A stretch of 64,000 nucleotides of DNA from Tildeniella torsiva UHER 1998/13D (GCA_019358835.1 JAHHIH010000016.1:78640-142639); one strand, 5' to 3'. Counted from the stretch's first letter, positions 1-7,815 are shown. Notes: generated by a model from the letters alone, not told the origin. Numbers and translations: made by a program.

Positions 1-1
1 G

Positions 2-340
2 CTTTCTCAAGAGCCGCTTTGGGCTGAGCAGTCAATTTTGACCTTGGGTAGCTCAATTAAGTTTATGGCAGAGGTGGTGAGCGGCAACTGGCAAAATGAC
101 TATGCCCGCAAGGTTGAAGACTACGCTGTTTTAGGCATTTCAGAGTATTGGATTGCAGACTATGCAGGGTTGGGGGGCACTCGACACATTGGCAAGCCCA
201 AACAACCAACTTTCTCTATTTGCACGTTAGTGAATGGAGATTACGAAATCCAGCAGCTTCGAGGCGATCAAACAGTTGCTTCGCTCACGTTTCCAGATCT
301 GAAGCTGACGGCTGACCAAATCCTAAAAGCTGGTCGATAA
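2..340 (+). CDS. Uma2-family (DUF820) putative nuclease, 5' end cut by window edge
   Basis: The C-terminal part of a Uma2/DUF820 protein, a restriction-endonuclease-like fold that is highly amplified in cyanobacteria. Visible hallmarks are AEVVSGNW (the family's VVEVVSP segment), the DYARKVEDYAVLGISEYWI stretch, a GKPKQPT segment, and the closing FPDLKLTADQIL. The frame stays open to base 2, upstream of the first possible start (TTG at 38), so the true start lies outside the window. Most family members are about 180-200 residues, so nearly half is missing. The biological role of the family is poorly known; many copies may be mobile or domesticated. Confidence 0.8.
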   Translation, partial: LSQEPLWAEQSILTLGSSIKFMAEVVSGNWQNDYARKVEDYAVLGISEYWIADYAGLGGTRHIGKPKQPTFSICTLVNGDYEIQQLRGDQTVASLTFPDLKLTADQILKAGR

Positions 341-454
341 AATTGCGATAGATAAAGTTTGTAGAACGAGTGGAATGTGCCGGGGATTTTGGATTGGTAC
401 TGGCCCGATTCTGGACGACAAAACGGTCAACCCCTCCAAAATTAAACTCCAAAA

Positions 455-1729
455 TCAAACCACTGCTCCTGCAATCAGTCCCACGATCGCCCCAGCGGGC
501 ACCAGTTGCCAGGTGGGGCGGCGAAATTGCACCAGGGCGATCAGGGCAGCAAGACCCACGACAATCGCAACAACTGTGCGGGGCACAGTGTCTTGCAGCA
601 GCGCAGCGGCGGCGAGGGGGATGGCGGCGGCGGCGATTGCCCCCAACACCCCCGGCATCACCCCTTTGAGAAAGCTCTTGACCCAGGGGTTTTGCCGCAG
701 CCGCACCAAAAACGGCGAGGCAAACATGATGAAGAGAAACGACGGGGTAAAAATCGCTACGGTGGCGACCAGCGCCCCCAGCGCCCCCGCCACCTTGTAG
801 CCCACAAAGGCCGCCGTAATCACCACCGGGCCGGGGGTGAGTTCGCCCAGGGCAACACCGTCGATAAACTCGTTGCGGGTCATCCAGCCAAAGTCATCCA
901 CCACGGCGGTTTCGAGGAGGGGGATGATCACCAGGCCGCCTCCGAATATAAAGGCTCCGGTCTTGAGGAAAAAGGTGGCGAGGGGCAGGAAGTAGTCTTG
1001 GATGCGATCGAGCCCCCAAAAGCTCGTGACGGCCAAGGGTTCAGTGGGGAGATTTGCCAGCAGGTTAGGGATGCCCTGGGTGATAGGCAGCAGCGGGGCG
1101 AGCGAGGCGCTGGTGTGGGAAGATGGCCCGGCGGGGGGTTGGGTCGTAGGCCGATAGATGACGAGTCCGGCCAGACCTGCCAGCAGGAAGAGCAGCAGAA
1201 TGTTGGTACGGAAGGTGAGGGAGAGGATGAGGACGGTGAGGGCGATCGCTATTCCCTGCCAATCCTTAATCGCCTTTTTGCCCAGCTTCCAGCAGAAGCC
1301 AAAAACAATGGCGATCACCACGGGCGAAATCCCCAAAAATAAATCCTCGATTTGGGGTACGCCCTGGAATTTGAAATAGGCCCACGACAGCGCCAGCACA
1401 ATCAAAAATGCTGGGGTAATAAAGCACAGGCCCGCCACCAGAGCCCCCAATTGCCCCGCCCGCAGGTAGCCAGTGTAAATGCCGGTTTGGGTCGAAGCGG
1501 GGCCGGGCAGCATTTCGCAGATCGCTACCCCTTCGAGAAACTGCTCTTCGCTGAGCCAGCCGCGTTGCACCACCGCCTCATCGTGAATCATGGCGATGTG
1601 GGCCTGGGGCCCGCCGAAGCCGATCGCCCCTAGCCTTAGAAAGAGTCGGGCTAGCTCGCTTAGCCGAGTGGATAGACGTTCTTGGGGCAATTCTGCGGTT
1701 GTGGAATCTAACTTTGGTGGCTGGCTCAT
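455..1729 (-). CDS. chrA: Chromate transporter ChrA, two-domain CHR family
   Basis: An inner-membrane chromate efflux protein of the long, bidomain CHR family. The two homologous halves each carry the family signature. The first half has GAIGFGGPQAH followed by EMLPGPASTQTGIYTGY; the second has GAFIFGGG followed by ELTPGPVVITAAFVGY. Around a dozen hydrophobic segments are visible, with a proline-rich linker between the halves. The ATG at 1729 is preferred over an upstream one at 1756. It lies directly downstream of a PadR-type regulator on the same strand, which probably controls it. Cyanobacterial relatives can be sulfur-regulated, so the substrate could also be another oxyanion. Confidence 0.9.
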   Translation of the reverse strand: MSQPPKLDSTTAELPQERLSTRLSELARLFLRLGAIGFGGPQAHIAMIHDEAVVQRGWLSEEQFLEGVAICEMLPGPASTQTGIYTGYLRAGQLGALVAGLCFITPAFLIVLALSWAYFKFQGVPQIEDLFLGISPVVIAIVFGFCWKLGKKAIKDWQGIAIALTVLILSLTFRTNILLLFLLAGLAGLVIYRPTTQPPAGPSSHTSASLAPLLPITQGIPNLLANLPTEPLAVTSFWGLDRIQDYFLPLATFFLKTGAFIFGGGLVIIPLLETAVVDDFGWMTRNEFIDGVALGELTPGPVVITAAFVGYKVAGALGALVATVAIFTPSFLFIMFASPFLVRLRQNPWVKSFLKGVMPGVLGAIAAAAIPLAAAALLQDTVPRTVVAIVVGLAALIALVQFRRPTWQLVPAGAIVGLIAGAVV

Positions 1730-1800
1730 GGGGCAAATGGATAAAGCTGAAGCCACTGTATCGGAATTCGATAACGAAGCCCTATATCGGGCGCTACATT

Positions 1801-2112
1801 CTACGAGTCTGCATCTTCAAACAGTTCGCCAAATAGCTCTTGAACCTTTTGTTTGGCGTCTTCTAACCGCAGCTTGCCCAGCGCGGTGGCAGAGTAAAAT
1901 CGCCGACTCTGGCGTCCGTCTTTCTCTTCTACGGAGACCAGATACCCCTTGCGCTCCATATCGTGGAGCATGGGGTAGAGGGTGCCAGCGCTGAGTTTGT
2001 AGCCGTGGCGACCTAGCTCTTCAATAATGCCGAGGCCAAAAATCGGCTCTTGGGCCGCGTGGTGAAGAATGTGTAGGCGAATCAGGCTGGAGTAAAATTC
2101 GCGTCCATCCAT
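1801..2112 (-). CDS. PadR-family transcriptional regulator
   Basis: A 103-residue winged-helix repressor of the PadR family. It shows the family's LHILHHAAQEPIFGLGIIEEL helix region, the recognition segment SAGTLYPMLHDMERKGYL, and the wing DGRQSRRFYSAT. The C-terminal helix is short, typical of the small PadR class that dimerises through it. The gene ends about 70 bases before chrA on the same strand, so padR-chrA is likely one operon with the regulator controlling the transporter. The inducer is unknown; chromate or sulfur status is an inference from the neighbour. Confidence 0.9.
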   Translation of the reverse strand: MDGREFYSSLIRLHILHHAAQEPIFGLGIIEELGRHGYKLSAGTLYPMLHDMERKGYLVSVEEKDGRQSRRFYSATALGKLRLEDAKQKVQELFGELFEDADS

Positions 2113-2150
2113 AGCAGGTAGGCAGGGCCATTGGCGAAGGCGTTATTGCC

Positions 2151-2265
2151 CCCAGAAACCGGGTTTTTCTAGGGAATTGACCAAAACTTAGGCTGTTTTA
2201 GAAGCCTGGTTTCTAGCCCTCACTATAGCCATAGTCACGTTGCTCAAGACATCCAGAAACCCCAG
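2151..2265. repeat. Three copies of an AGAAACC-type short repeat
   Basis: The intergenic space holds CCAGAAACCGGG at about 2152-2163, an inverted imperfect copy (CCTGGTTTCTAG) at about 2205-2216, and a direct copy CCAGAAACCCCAG at about 2253-2265. The first two could pair as a long-looped hairpin. Small interspersed repeats of this kind occur in cyanobacterial intergenic DNA. It could serve as a terminator for the minus-strand gene ending upstream of padR, but there is no clean T-run. Confidence 0.4.
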
Positions 2266-2279
2266 TGAACGTTAAAACG

Positions 2280-2729
2280 TTAGTTACCAATGCCTCGAAA
2301 GTGGCCGGGCAGCAGGTCGATGCCAAGGGCCGACTTAATCAGGTAGGCTGCCATCAACACGCTAGTGCTGATGGCCAGATTAAACCCCAACAGCAGTATG
2401 ACTGCCGCCATCCAGTTGCCAAGCTGAGTGAACCGTGAGACTGGCACACTGCGGGGGGTGCGGCGGCGGTCTTTGCCGACCATCAGCACAATAAAGTAGC
2501 GGCTGATCAGCAGGTCAACCTCAAACCTGAGATCCACCAATTTAGGGGCTGGTTTAGGAATCGCTAGGTCAATCACCCGTTCAAGTTCTGCCCACTGCTG
2601 GGAGTTCAGGCTGGCCTGCACGTTGGGATCAATCTGGGTTAAGTAGGTGGCGGGGGTGGGTAAAGGCCGTCTGACGGCAGTGTTGCCAGAGATGTTCAGC
2701 CGGCGCAGATGTTGGAAGTAGGCTTTCAT
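2280..2729 (-). CDS. Conserved hypothetical protein with C-terminal membrane segments
   Basis: A 149-residue protein I do not recognise. The first 95 residues are soluble and rich in short helices. A basic stretch (GKDRRRTPRS) follows, then two hydrophobic segments near residues 105-135 (WMAAVILLLGFNLAIS and SVLMAAYLI), suggesting a membrane-anchored protein with a cytoplasmic N-terminal part. It lies on the same strand as the next upstream membrane gene, 63 bases away from it, and the two may be co-transcribed. No catalytic motif is visible. Confidence 0.6.
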   Translation of the reverse strand: MKAYFQHLRRLNISGNTAVRRPLPTPATYLTQIDPNVQASLNSQQWAELERVIDLAIPKPAPKLVDLRFEVDLLISRYFIVLMVGKDRRRTPRSVPVSRFTQLGNWMAAVILLLGFNLAISTSVLMAAYLIKSALGIDLLPGHFRGIGN

Positions 2730-2792
2730 GGAATGGTTAGAACCCGTTGCTACAGTTTCCCTAAAGCCCGATCTATGGGTAGATGAAGCTCG

Positions 2793-3257
2793 CTAAGACC
2801 AGGGTATCCACTCCGGCCACTGGGCTTGGTAGAGCCTGGCTCCGACCCACAGCATGCCCAGCAAACTAGCCAATAGGGTCAACCGCCCGCCCCAGCGATG
2901 GGCAGATTTTGTGTGGCGCAGGCGCTGACCGATGGCGGCCAGCAGACACACCAAGGCCACACTGGCCGTCCACAGCAGCAGTACGGTGTAAGCCCAATAT
3001 TTGTAGTGGCTGTTGTCGGGCCAAAAGGGCGGAAAGATGTCAAAGGTGACCACTAGGGCGATCGCCATAGAAACCGCCGCACTGGCTGGCACTACGCTGC
3101 CCCATCCCACCCCCAGCCCATAGGCCAGCAGCAGTCCGGTCATGAGAACGACGGATTTTGGGGCAGCAAGGGCGGCTAGCCACCACCCCCAAACCCCTAC
3201 GCCTAAAATGAGGCTGCCTAACCGTCCAGTTAGGGACAAGATTGTGCCAATGTTCAT
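2793..3257 (-). CDS. Hypothetical multi-pass membrane protein
   Basis: About 154 residues with four to five hydrophobic segments, including LGSLILGVGVWGWWLAALAA near the start and the final LTLLASLLGMLWVGARL. The start is placed at the internal ATG at 3257 because the longer frame would run into the promoter region of the divergent dipeptidase gene. There is a short charged loop (RLRHTKSAHRWGGR) before the last segment. Function unknown. It probably shares transcription with the membrane protein downstream of it. Confidence 0.55.
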   Translation of the reverse strand: MNIGTILSLTGRLGSLILGVGVWGWWLAALAAPKSVVLMTGLLLAYGLGVGWGSVVPASAAVSMAIALVVTFDIFPPFWPDNSHYKYWAYTVLLLWTASVALVCLLAAIGQRLRHTKSAHRWGGRLTLLASLLGMLWVGARLYQAQWPEWIPWS

Positions 3258-3405
3258 TCGAAGGACTGCCAGAGCACAATCAATACTAGTAACCACCACG
3301 GTGGCCTGCTGCCTTCTGACTATCGATGCTTTTGGGGTTGGCCAGTGGCCCAATGATGGAATTAGGCTAACTATTTACGAATTCTTCAAGCTGGGGAAAA
3401 GTGTT

Positions 3406-4131
3406 ATGAAACCCTACCAGGCGATTCCCATCTGCGATCGCGGCGAGCCGCTGGTGTCTATTCCTCGCGATCGCTTTGCGGTGGTGCAGCCCCATCCGTA
3501 TCAGGTGCTAGGAGCACCCTACGGCGACCAGTCGCCCTATTCCCTCAGAGCAGGCGTGCTTACCGCTCTGATCCAAGCTCAGGGTTGCCTTCAGCAGCAG
3601 CATCGCGGCTGGCGCATTCAAATTTTTGACGCCTTTCGCCCACTGGCGGTGCAGCAATTTATGGTGGAGCACACGTTTGCAGAACAGGCGCAGGCTCGGG
3701 GATGGGTGAGCGAGGCGCTAACCCCTGCCCAGCGCAGTGAGGTAATGGCGGAGGTGGCCCAGTTTTGGGCCATGCCCAGCGATGACCCGGCAACGCCGCC
3801 GCCCCATAGCACGGGTGCCGCGCTGGATGTGACGCTGATCGATGCTGCCGGGATCGTGGTTGATATGGGGTCACCCATTGACGAGGTGTCGCTGCGATCG
3901 CACCCCAACCATTTTGCCAACCGCACAATCCCTGCTGAGCAAACCTTCCATGCCCACCGCACCCTGCTTAACCAGGTAATGGAGTCGGCGGGGTTTCGTC
4001 GCCATCCCAACGAGTGGTGGCACTTTTCGCTAGGCGATCAGCTTTGGGCCTGGCTGCGGCGGCAAGAAACCGGCAGCGACAAGTTTTTGGCCCACTATGG
4101 GCGAGCCTCGGTAGACTTGTGGGTACAGTGA
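3406..4131 (+). CDS. D-alanyl-D-alanine dipeptidase, VanX/DdpX-like (peptidase M15D)
   Basis: A zinc dipeptidase that hydrolyses D-Ala-D-Ala, probably for cell-wall turnover rather than vancomycin resistance because no VanH/VanA genes are nearby. The zinc-site motifs are visible: PPHSTGAALDVTL supplies the His and Asp ligands (SxHxxGxAxD-like), and NEWWHFS supplies the catalytic Glu and third His ligand. An arginine-containing FDAFRPLAVQ segment matches the VanX substrate-binding region. The frame is open 88 codons further upstream, but that part overlaps the divergent gene and lacks family similarity, so the ATG at 3406 is chosen, giving 241 residues. Confidence 0.85.
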   Translation: MKPYQAIPICDRGEPLVSIPRDRFAVVQPHPYQVLGAPYGDQSPYSLRAGVLTALIQAQGCLQQQHRGWRIQIFDAFRPLAVQQFMVEHTFAEQAQARGWVSEALTPAQRSEVMAEVAQFWAMPSDDPATPPPHSTGAALDVTLIDAAGIVVDMGSPIDEVSLRSHPNHFANRTIPAEQTFHAHRTLLNQVMESAGFRRHPNEWWHFSLGDQLWAWLRRQETGSDKFLAHYGRASVDLWVQ

Positions 4132-4170
4132 GGCCAGCGGATTCGGCAGTACTTACAGGAGCCAGAGACG

Positions 4171-5091
4171 ATGGAAGGGGCGATGCACGTTAGGTCATGG
4201 TTACGCCTGTCGGCGATTTGGGGAGGGCTTTCCTTAGGCATTGCTCTAGTGGCTGCCCTTGCTGCTGCCGCCCCGGTGCGCGCTCAGTCTACGGCGACGC
4301 TGCAAAACTCACTCCAGCTAGCGGTCTGCCTGAATGACTGGGATACGGCGATCGCCCACGCCAACCAGCTCGAACAAGTCCCTGGCCTGCCCATCAAGAC
4401 CCTAGCCCAGCTCGTGGCGTTTCGCCGCCAAATGCAGCTATTTCGCCAAAACCAAACTGTGGTGAACCCGATTGATGGCTGTGAACCCGTGCTAGCCGGG
4501 TTCGGCCTGCCGGGCTACACCGGTCGGCCGCTCGATTTTGACCGAGGGGTCTACTCCAGCGTGGGAACGGGGACTCCTGTTGTTGCCGCCGACCAGACCC
4601 TGCGGCAGTATGAAGCTCTTTGGCAGGCGGGGTTGGGCGTTACTGCCGACACGACCTTAGACCCGCTAGCCGAGGCCCAGCGCATTAACACCCGCAGCGG
4701 CAGTGGTGTCACCACGGGTGCCGTGAGCCGCCGCATCGACATCTACGCCTTTCTGGGTGCCCAGGGAGACAGTGCCGACCTAGATTTAACCGTCATTCAG
4801 CAGCGCCCAGGGGTGCTCTACACCGACGATGCGGCCCAGCTATTCCTGTTCGACGCCGAAGGCCGACTCTTGGCCGAAGCCCGCACCACCCAAGGCATTC
4901 AACCCCGCCTGGCGGCTACAACCCTACCCGCTAACGGGGTGTACTATGCCGCCGTCACCACCCCTCAGCACCGTCCCCTATTGGATGAAGGTGGGTTTAT
5001 CACCAGCTGGCAAGGCATTGGCACCAGCGCTATTACCTACACCCTTATCATCGACGGCCTGACGCCCTCGCCGGAGTTGGGTTTGCGGTAA
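4171..5091 (+). CDS. Exported protein with signal peptide and PPC-like C-terminal domain
   Basis: A 306-residue protein with a clear signal peptide (hydrophobic residues about 12-34, cleavage near APVRAQS). The middle part contains two cysteines (AVCLNDWD and DGCEP) that could form a periplasmic disulfide. The C-terminal region, with RRIDIYAFLGAQGDSADLDLTV then LFLFDAEGRLLAEA, resembles bacterial pre-peptidase C-terminal (PPC) beta-sandwich domains. I do not recognise the N-terminal region. The location is probably periplasmic or extracellular. It follows the dipeptidase gene by 39 bases and could be co-transcribed with it. Confidence 0.65.
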   Translation: MEGAMHVRSWLRLSAIWGGLSLGIALVAALAAAAPVRAQSTATLQNSLQLAVCLNDWDTAIAHANQLEQVPGLPIKTLAQLVAFRRQMQLFRQNQTVVNPIDGCEPVLAGFGLPGYTGRPLDFDRGVYSSVGTGTPVVAADQTLRQYEALWQAGLGVTADTTLDPLAEAQRINTRSGSGVTTGAVSRRIDIYAFLGAQGDSADLDLTVIQQRPGVLYTDDAAQLFLFDAEGRLLAEARTTQGIQPRLAATTLPANGVYYAAVTTPQHRPLLDEGGFITSWQGIGTSAITYTLIIDGLTPSPELGLR

Positions 5092-5095
5092 GGAA

Positions 5096-5177
5096 GGTAG
5101 GTGGGTAGGTGAGGAGGTGGGTAGGTGGGTAGGTGAGGAGGTTGAAAACTTTTTTACACACCCACACACCCACACAC
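5096..5177. repeat. G-rich/C-rich minisatellite between convergent genes
   Basis: Tandem GGTGGGTAGGTGAGGA-like units on the plus strand (about 5097-5140), then AAAACTTTTTT, then a C-rich tract of CACACCCA units (about 5151-5177). The two halves are partly complementary and could fold into a long imperfect hairpin. It sits exactly between the stop codons of two convergent genes. A related element occurs at 36377-36458 in the same kind of position. Confidence 0.8.
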
Positions 5178-6428
5178 CTACGGCTGCCGACAAATCCCAA
5201 ACACCGACGTAAACCCGTGCAAAAAGGTCGTCTGCCCCACGGGGCCGATCTCGCCGCCGCAGAAAAAGCCCCCTAGGGGAAGCCCAGGCAAATATTGGGC
5301 AAACAGACCGGAGTCAAAGTTGGCCTGGTTATAGAGCCCGGCACCGCGCCCCATGCAGGAAAACATCATCGCTCCGGCGGGGACGGTTGATGCGGGAGCC
5401 TGCTGCTGATAGCGCTGGAGCAGGGTTTCGAGATCGGTGGCGGAGGTGTGGGCATCGCGGAGGTGAAACTGCACGCGCTGGCCAGGGCGCAGGCGATCGC
5501 CCACGGCGATCGCGCCCATTTTTGGGTCAACCCCCAGCAGGGTGCGAATCAAAAAGTCGCCGGGGCTGAGGCTGAGTTTAAAGCTGTCCTGGGCCATGCC
5601 AATAAAGAGTGAACTCTGGGCCAGCTTGCGATCGCCCTCGGGCAGGGTTTCAAACAGCTCTTGCAGCAGTTCTAGGGGGGGGCGCGCCGATTCGCCGTCC
5701 TTGGGGTCGCTTAAAGACAGCAAAATGTTGCGCTCGGCTTTGTCTACTCGGTAGACCGGGCCGATGGGTCGGCAGCCCTGGGCGACAATGGTGTCGAGCA
5801 CGATTGGCCCTGCTAGGGCGACCCCGACCAAGCCTTCGGTGTGGAGGGTGCGATCGCAAAATAGACCACTGTGGCGATTGAACCCGTCAACGCTCGCCAA
5901 ACCGCCAATCTTCACGCCGCTGGGGTAGGCAAAATCTAGCCCCTGTAGCAGATCCGTCACGTTAGACGAAAACGGGTCGGCCATCAAAATAAACTGAGGA
6001 TTGTCCTCCGGCGCGATCCCGATCAGCTCAGACCAGGCGGCGGGCGGGCTATCTAAATCTGGCAGGTCATCGCTCGACAGATGAAAGCTCCGCACCGTGA
6101 CCCCCGGCAGCCGCGCCAGGGTCAGGCTCAGGGCCGGGGTATCCTCCAGCTCCTGGGGATCGCCCTGGGCATCCATGCCCACAATGCCGCCGCCGCTGCA
6201 CCCCACCAGAGCCGGCAGGGGTAGCAGGTCTTGCAGCAGGGGCAGCAGGCGGGCAAATTCGCTGGTAAACGAGGATGAAATAAACACAATGCCCAGATCC
6301 GGTGCCCCCGTCAGCCTATGCCTGAGCTGCTCTACCACGTCCTTCACAGCTCCCTCCAGAGAGGGACGGGTCGAGACCGCGTTGGCCCACTCCATGGAGG
6401 GGTGGTCGAGTTGGGGAATGTCGGTCAT
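5178..6428 (-). CDS. FIST domain sensory protein (FIST_N + FIST_C)
   Basis: A 416-residue protein with the two-part FIST architecture (F-box and intracellular signal transduction), thought to bind small ligands such as amino acids. The N-terminal half has the typical LGIVFISSSFTSEFARLLP strand-helix and the ALVGCSGGGIVG turn. The C-terminal half has FSCMGRGAGLY and the closing GLPLGGFFCGGEIGPVG, which is the strongest family signature, ending in FLHGFTSVFG. No kinase, GGDEF or methyl-accepting domain is attached, so it probably works with a separate partner. It is the only gene of its operon visible here. Confidence 0.9.
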   Translation of the reverse strand: MTDIPQLDHPSMEWANAVSTRPSLEGAVKDVVEQLRHRLTGAPDLGIVFISSSFTSEFARLLPLLQDLLPLPALVGCSGGGIVGMDAQGDPQELEDTPALSLTLARLPGVTVRSFHLSSDDLPDLDSPPAAWSELIGIAPEDNPQFILMADPFSSNVTDLLQGLDFAYPSGVKIGGLASVDGFNRHSGLFCDRTLHTEGLVGVALAGPIVLDTIVAQGCRPIGPVYRVDKAERNILLSLSDPKDGESARPPLELLQELFETLPEGDRKLAQSSLFIGMAQDSFKLSLSPGDFLIRTLLGVDPKMGAIAVGDRLRPGQRVQFHLRDAHTSATDLETLLQRYQQQAPASTVPAGAMMFSCMGRGAGLYNQANFDSGLFAQYLPGLPLGGFFCGGEIGPVGQTTFLHGFTSVFGICRQP

Positions 6429-6582
6429 TGGGTTCGCCCCTGCTTGGGTGGTTCCAGTCTAGATCGGATTGCTCCTCCCCCCGAGTAAATTGCCCCTGGC
6501 CCGTCGTGTTCACTGGCCCGTAATGTTCAGCGGTTACCCCGGCTATTGTGGAGATGTGTACAATAAAGAATGAGTACTTATA

Positions 6583-6659
6583 CTGACCTGTCCCAGGATA
6601 ATTCTGGGCGCTGTCAAGGGCGTAACCCTGCCTCTATGGGGTAGAGGTTTCCCGGTCAG
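6583..6659 (+). promoter_or_regulatory. Structured element in the cp12 upstream region
   Basis: A predicted four-way-junction fold: outer stem CTGACC (6583-6588) with GGTCAG (6654-6659); hairpin CCCAG (6592-6596) with CTGGG (6604-6608); a small GGG (6618-6620) with CCC (6626-6628) hairpin; and CCTCTA (6631-6636) with TAGAGG (6642-6647). TATACT boxes occur at 6579-6584 and 6680-6685. If transcription starts from the upstream one, most of the fold would be in the cp12 leader, but the outer 5' strand would sit at the promoter. I cannot match it to a known riboswitch. Confidence 0.4.
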
Positions 6660-6779
6660 ACCCCCCCGAATCGGTGCAGTATACTAGGTCCTGGAGTCGG
6701 GATATGCCAATCTACTCAATGGTTTGCTCCCTCGCTGACCAGGCCCCCGCTAGTTGTTTATATACGGTAAAGAAAGGAC

Positions 6780-7007
6780 ATGAGCGAGAACATCAAAGAG
6801 CGCATTGAAAAAGAAATTGAAGGTGCCCGGGCCGCCTGCGATGCCACGGGTGGCAGCTCCCAGGAGTGCGCCGCTGCTTGGGATGCGGTAGAAGAGCTTC
6901 AGGCAGAGGCTTCCCACCAGCGCGACAAAGGCACTGACAAAACCTCCCTAGAAGCCTATTGCGACAGCAACCCTGAAGCCGACGAGTGCCGGGTTTACGA
7001 CAACTAG
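6780..7007 (+). CDS. cp12: CP12, Calvin-cycle regulatory protein
   Basis: A 75-residue intrinsically disordered redox protein. It binds GAPDH and phosphoribulokinase in the dark and inactivates both as a ternary complex. Signatures are the N-terminal cysteine pair (AACDATG and QECAAAWD), the AWDAVEELQAEA core, and the C-terminal cysteine pair in AYCDSNPEADECRVYDN, whose disulfide and tail insert into GAPDH. The length is standard for the stand-alone form. It is monocistronic, with its own upstream region and a strong terminator at 7034-7081. Expression may be controlled through the structured region upstream. Confidence 0.97.
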   Translation: MSENIKERIEKEIEGARAACDATGGSSQECAAAWDAVEELQAEASHQRDKGTDKTSLEAYCDSNPEADECRVYDN

Positions 7008-7033
7008 GCCGACAGGCTGTTCTCGTAGAGCTA

Positions 7034-7081
7034 AAACGCCAGAAACGTCTCGATCGCCGGGGCGTTTCTGGCGTTTTTATC
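7034..7081 (+). terminator. Rho-independent terminator of cp12
   Basis: A 15-bp perfect inverted repeat, arms 7034-7048 (AAAACGCCAGAAACG) and 7064-7078, with a 15-base loop and T residues at the end. It lies 27 bases after the cp12 stop. Confidence 0.9.
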
Positions 7082-7169
7082 CTTCTATTTGAGTCTTCTA
7101 CCTATGCCTCACCGTCCTTTCAATTCCATCATGTCAATTTAGTCTTCAATTCTTCAATCCAGTATCGCT

Positions 7170-7538
7170 ATGACGCTAACGGTCTACGGCATTCCCACCT
7201 GTGGAACCTGCAAGAAAGCCCTGCAATGGTTGGATAGTCGCGCCATTGCCTACGACTTTATCAACACCAAAGAGCATCCCCCCAGCCAAGCCATGGTGAC
7301 GGCTTGGGTAAACAGCCTGGGCAGCAAGCCCATGCGCAATACCTCAGGGCAGTCCTACCGCGCGTTGGGAGATGACAAGCAAACCTGGGGCGACCCCGAG
7401 TGGATTGATGCCTTCAGCCGCGATGCCATGCTGCTGAAGCGCCCTCTCTTTGTCAAAGACGGCCAGGCGGTGCTCGTGGGGTTTCGGGCCACCGAGGCCG
7501 AGCTTAACGACATTTTGAATCGCTTAGATAACGCCTAG
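7170..7538 (+). CDS. ArsC/Spx-family thioredoxin-fold reductase
   Basis: A 122-residue protein of the ArsC/Spx/YffB family. The N-terminal VYGIPTCGTCKKALQWL carries a redox-like CxxC motif at the position of the ArsC catalytic cysteine. RNTSGQSYRAL and the LLKRPLFV segment with the conserved cis-Pro region follow. It could be a glutaredoxin-linked arsenate reductase or, more likely, an Spx/MgsR-like or YffB-like reductase of unknown substrate, since no arsenic genes surround it. It is a single gene in the short region between cp12 and csbD. Confidence 0.85.
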   Translation: MTLTVYGIPTCGTCKKALQWLDSRAIAYDFINTKEHPPSQAMVTAWVNSLGSKPMRNTSGQSYRALGDDKQTWGDPEWIDAFSRDAMLLKRPLFVKDGQAVLVGFRATEAELNDILNRLDNA

Positions 7539-7570
7539 ATAACTTGTAATCATCCCTGGGGCTTAGCTGG

Positions 7571-7650
7571 CTGAGCGAAGTCGTTCGTGGATCGTCTCCC
7601 CAAGAGAGAAAGCCAAAACTCCTTAGGCCGTCCCCTTCGACTCCGCTCAG
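7571..7650. repeat. Inverted pair of GAGCGAAGTCG-type interspersed repeats
   Basis: CTGAGCGAAGTCG at 7571-7583 and its near-complement CGACTCCGCTCAG at 7638-7650. This octamer-rich palindromic core (CTTCGACTCCGCTCAG) is a common intergenic REP-like repeat in cyanobacteria and other bacteria. It lies between the reductase gene and the csbD terminator. Confidence 0.65.
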
Positions 7651-7746
7651 GGGGCAGTTACGATAACTTTGACCGGGGCTAGGAGAAATTAGGACTGCAA
7701 TGCCCCTCAGGGGGCGATCGCGATGGCCAGCTCCCCCGAAGCAAAT

Positions 7747-7781
7747 AAAAAGCTCCGGCCCGTGGAGGGTCGGAGCTTTTT
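7747..7781 (-). terminator. Terminator downstream of csbD
   Basis: Perfect 11-bp stem, arms 7747-7757 (AAAAAGCTCCG) and 7771-7781, flanked by A and T runs on both sides, so it can act in both directions. It is 35 bases beyond the csbD stop. A second perfect palindrome with 10-bp arms (TGACTTAGCG, 7795-7804 and 7806-7815) touches the csbD stop codon. Confidence 0.85.
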
Positions 7782-7815
7782 AGGTTAAACAACCTGACTT
7801 AGCGTCGCTAAGTCA

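Noticed and set aside
370..1633. Several long frames on the plus strand opposite chrA
   Set aside because: They are antisense shadows of the membrane protein gene, with biased composition (H/G/R-rich) and no family resemblance.
3142..3405. 88-codon N-terminal extension of the dipeptidase
   Set aside because: It overlaps the divergent membrane protein gene and promoter, and the VanX family starts at the ATG at 3406.
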